A DNA stretch of 7,278 bases from positions 1-7,278 of the forward strand of contig NZ_JBHWOO010000185.1 in the NCBI RefSeq assembly GCF_043424415.1, in the 5' to 3' direction. The DNA comes from Luteococcus sp043424415 (GTDB lineage: Bacteria > Actinomycetota > Actinomycetes > Propionibacteriales > Propionibacteriaceae). Positions 5,937 through 7,278 of this stretch are shown one piece after another (position 1 is the first letter of the stretch; each line of letters starts with the position of its first letter). Below the pieces are notes generated by a model. The model was not told the DNA's origin. It did not search any database and saw only the letters and a program-made list of their open reading frames with translations. Both the position numbers and the translations under genes were made by a program.

Positions 5937-6943
5937 TCCAGACGCTCGTCGCAACGCTCATGTGGGCGCTCGTGGCGAGCCTGCTCATCTTCCGACGCAA
6001 ACGCACCGACCGAAGCATCACCTACGCCGCCCTCACCATCGCCATCGCGATGACGCTCAACGTGGATGCCGCCTACAGCGCCGTCGATCGACTGCTCGGT
6101 GGCACCAACCTCGCCACCCTGATCGCGGACGCGCTCCTGATGACCGGGCTGTTCTTCCTCGGCCGCGGCGTCATGAAGACCGGCGAGTACCGGCCCAGGC
6201 TCGTCCGAGCCGCCGTCAGCATCCCCGTCCTGCTCGTCGCGCTGCTCGCGATCACCGCATCGTTCCTGCTCATCGACCGCGGCACCACTACCACACGATT
6301 TATGATCGACCTCGGCGCACAGCCAGCGGCGGCGGTCTACTCGATCATCAACTTCACCTACTGCCTCGTCATTGTCGTGGCGATGCTCGTCCTCGCCATA
6401 AGGCAGTACCGGCACAACACCGGCATCCAGCACCTCCCCGCGGCACTGTTGAGCCTGGGGTCGGCGTTCGGCGTCGCGCTCTGCCTCGCCGTGATCGTCA
6501 TGGACGTTGCCCACGCCACGGGCCACCTCGACCTCATGCACACTATCCAGTCCGCCTACGATCCGCTCTCCGTCCTGACCTTCGTGTTCCTCTGTGCCGG
6601 GTTCGCGATCCAGCCTGCCGTCCGTCGCGCTCAGCACCGCGCCCGGCAGAGGCAGACCGTCGCCCTCACAGCGCAGCTGGAGTCGCTTTGGCACCAGGCG
6701 ACGCGCGCACGGCCCGGGCTGAGCCAGGCCGACCCCCTCGCCGCCAGTAGCGAAGACCCCGAAGGGCACCTCCACCGAGTGATCGTCGAAATCCGCGACG
6801 CGATGATCGACCCTCGCATCACCTTCGACATCAGCACCGACGACCGCGACCTGCTCGAACGCGCCGAGAGCCACCTCGTCGGAAGCGACAGTGCCCTCGC
6901 GACGACCTCGCCCGTTCCCTACGTCGAGGAGCGGGAGTCGTGA
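5933..6943 (+). CDS. Seven-helix membrane protein, DUF6545/MAB_1171c-like, 336 aa
   Basis: This is an integral membrane protein resembling the actinobacterial MAB_1171c family (called putative transporters) with a C-terminal DUF6545-type region. Seven hydrophobic segments are visible at about 3-20, 28-48, 60-80, 93-114, 132-156, 169-192 and 210-230. Basic loops at 21-27 (RRKRTDR), 81-92 and 157-162 suggest the N-terminus is outside and the C-terminus inside. The cytoplasmic tail (231-336) has an Arg/Gln-rich helix, then LESLWHQATRARPGL and HLHRVIVEIRDAMID (279-293), the most recognisable part of the family tail. No transport or kinase motif is seen. The start ATG overlaps the ImmA stop (ATGA). 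The company of a regulator and an ImmA-type peptidase suggests a signal sensor more than a transporter, but that is inference. Its stop in turn overlaps the next gene (GTGA). Confidence 0.82.
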   Translation: MIQTLVATLMWALVASLLIFRRKRTDRSITYAALTIAIAMTLNVDAAYSAVDRLLGGTNLATLIADALLMTGLFFLGRGVMKTGEYRPRLVRAAVSIPVLLVALLAITASFLLIDRGTTTTRFMIDLGAQPAAAVYSIINFTYCLVIVVAMLVLAIRQYRHNTGIQHLPAALLSLGSAFGVALCLAVIVMDVAHATGHLDLMHTIQSAYDPLSVLTFVFLCAGFAIQPAVRRAQHRARQRQTVALTAQLESLWHQATRARPGLSQADPLAASSEDPEGHLHRVIVEIRDAMIDPRITFDISTDDRDLLERAESHLVGSDSALATTSPVPYVEERES

Positions 6944-7278
6944 TAGGCCGCATCGCTCTCGGCGCTGGGGCCGCGGCGGCAGCGGTTGCCGGGGTCGGGT
7001 GGGCCATCGCGCGGCGGCTCACCGCACCCGTCGGCCCACGAATGTTCGACCTCACCGTTCGAGGCGTCGAGTACACCGACGACGGCGACCTGATCGTGCT
7101 CGACCGCACCGACCAGACAACCGCCGACGGCATCTACAACCTCTGGTTCGAGCGCGGAGGCTGGGCACAGCTCTCACCACGAGATTGTCGATCGGGGACC
7201 TACTCGCGTCGCTCGCAGGATCACAGGCACTGCACCTGCCCCGACCCCGAAGGTTGGCGACGGTGCCTCGTGGAGCGG
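6940..7278 (+). CDS. N-terminal part of a probable alpha/beta-hydrolase-like protein, apparently frameshifted; runs off the window
   Basis: The GTG start (6940) overlaps the previous stop as GTGA. Residues 3-28 form an Ala/Gly-rich hydrophobic segment, likely a membrane anchor or signal. Then come GPRMFDLTVRGVEY and LIVLDRTDQTTADGIYNLWF, resembling the N-terminal region of alpha/beta hydrolases that often neighbour MAB_1171c-type genes in actinomycetes. From about residue 78 the frame gives Cys/His/Arg-rich text (DCRSGTYSRRSQDHRHCTC) unlike a folded protein. The -1 frame from about 7185 instead reads LSIGDLLASLAGSQALHLPR and on, which continues the family pattern. A one-base loss (or two-base gain) between about 7161 and 7187 explains this. 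The gene may therefore be a pseudogene, or the read may carry an error. Because the window ends at 7278, neither frame can be followed to a stop. Family assignment is from memory and moderate. Confidence 0.6.
   Translation, partial: MIGRIALGAGAAAAAVAGVGWAIARRLTAPVGPRMFDLTVRGVEYTDDGDLIVLDRTDQTTADGIYNLWFERGGWAQLSPRDCRSGTYSRRSQDHRHCTCPDPEGWRRCLVER

Noticed and set aside
5666..6874. 402-codon minus-strand open frame opposite the ImmA and membrane-protein genes
   Set aside because: Its product is an Asp/Glu/Gly/Arg-rich repeat-like text, typical of the antisense of a hydrophobic high-GC gene.

Overview
This is a high-GC window with actinomycete-style gene architecture: GTG starts, 4-nt stop/start overlaps and purine-rich ribosome binding sites. 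It looks like the control and early-gene region of an actinobacterial integrative conjugative element or plasmid. No tRNA, rRNA, CRISPR array, transposase or attachment site was seen. The host genus cannot be fixed from the sequence, and all family assignments come from reading the proteins, not from a search.

Layout: two gene blocks diverge from a regulatory region of about 310 bp (4671-4980). The left block is on the minus strand and reads, in transcription order: an ArdC-like antirestriction metalloprotease (4670-3591), a stand-alone primase/polymerase domain protein (3591-2659), a four-helix DUF2637/SpdB-like membrane protein with a C-terminal helix-turn-helix (2662-1979), a small basic protein of unknown function (1982-1578), a 295-residue protein of unknown function (1484-597), and the first 200 codons of a ParB-type protein (600-1, running off the window). 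Most junctions overlap by 1 to 4 nt, so this is very probably one operon for establishment, replication, transfer and partition of the element.

The right block is on the plus strand: an EspR-like helix-turn-helix regulator (4981-5412), an ImmA/IrrE-type metallopeptidase (5472-5936), a seven-helix DUF6545/MAB_1171c-type membrane protein (5933-6943), and the start of a probable alpha/beta-hydrolase-like protein (6940 onward). The last gene appears to change reading frame near 7165-7190.

The regulatory region carries four copies of a 14-bp palindrome (consensus TTGWGCATGCKCAA). These overlap candidate promoters for both blocks. The simplest model is a prophage-like or ICE-like switch. The regulator binds the palindromes and holds down the mobile-element operon, while also controlling itself. 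The adjacent metallopeptidase would inactivate the regulator, and the translationally coupled membrane protein could feed a signal into that step. The operator layout is seen directly; the switch and the sensor role are inference.

Two long perfect palindromes lie inside coding sequence: 31 bp in parB (157-187) and 30 bp with a 4-nt loop in the primase/polymerase gene (2791-2820). Both are candidates for protein-binding sites or RNA structures.
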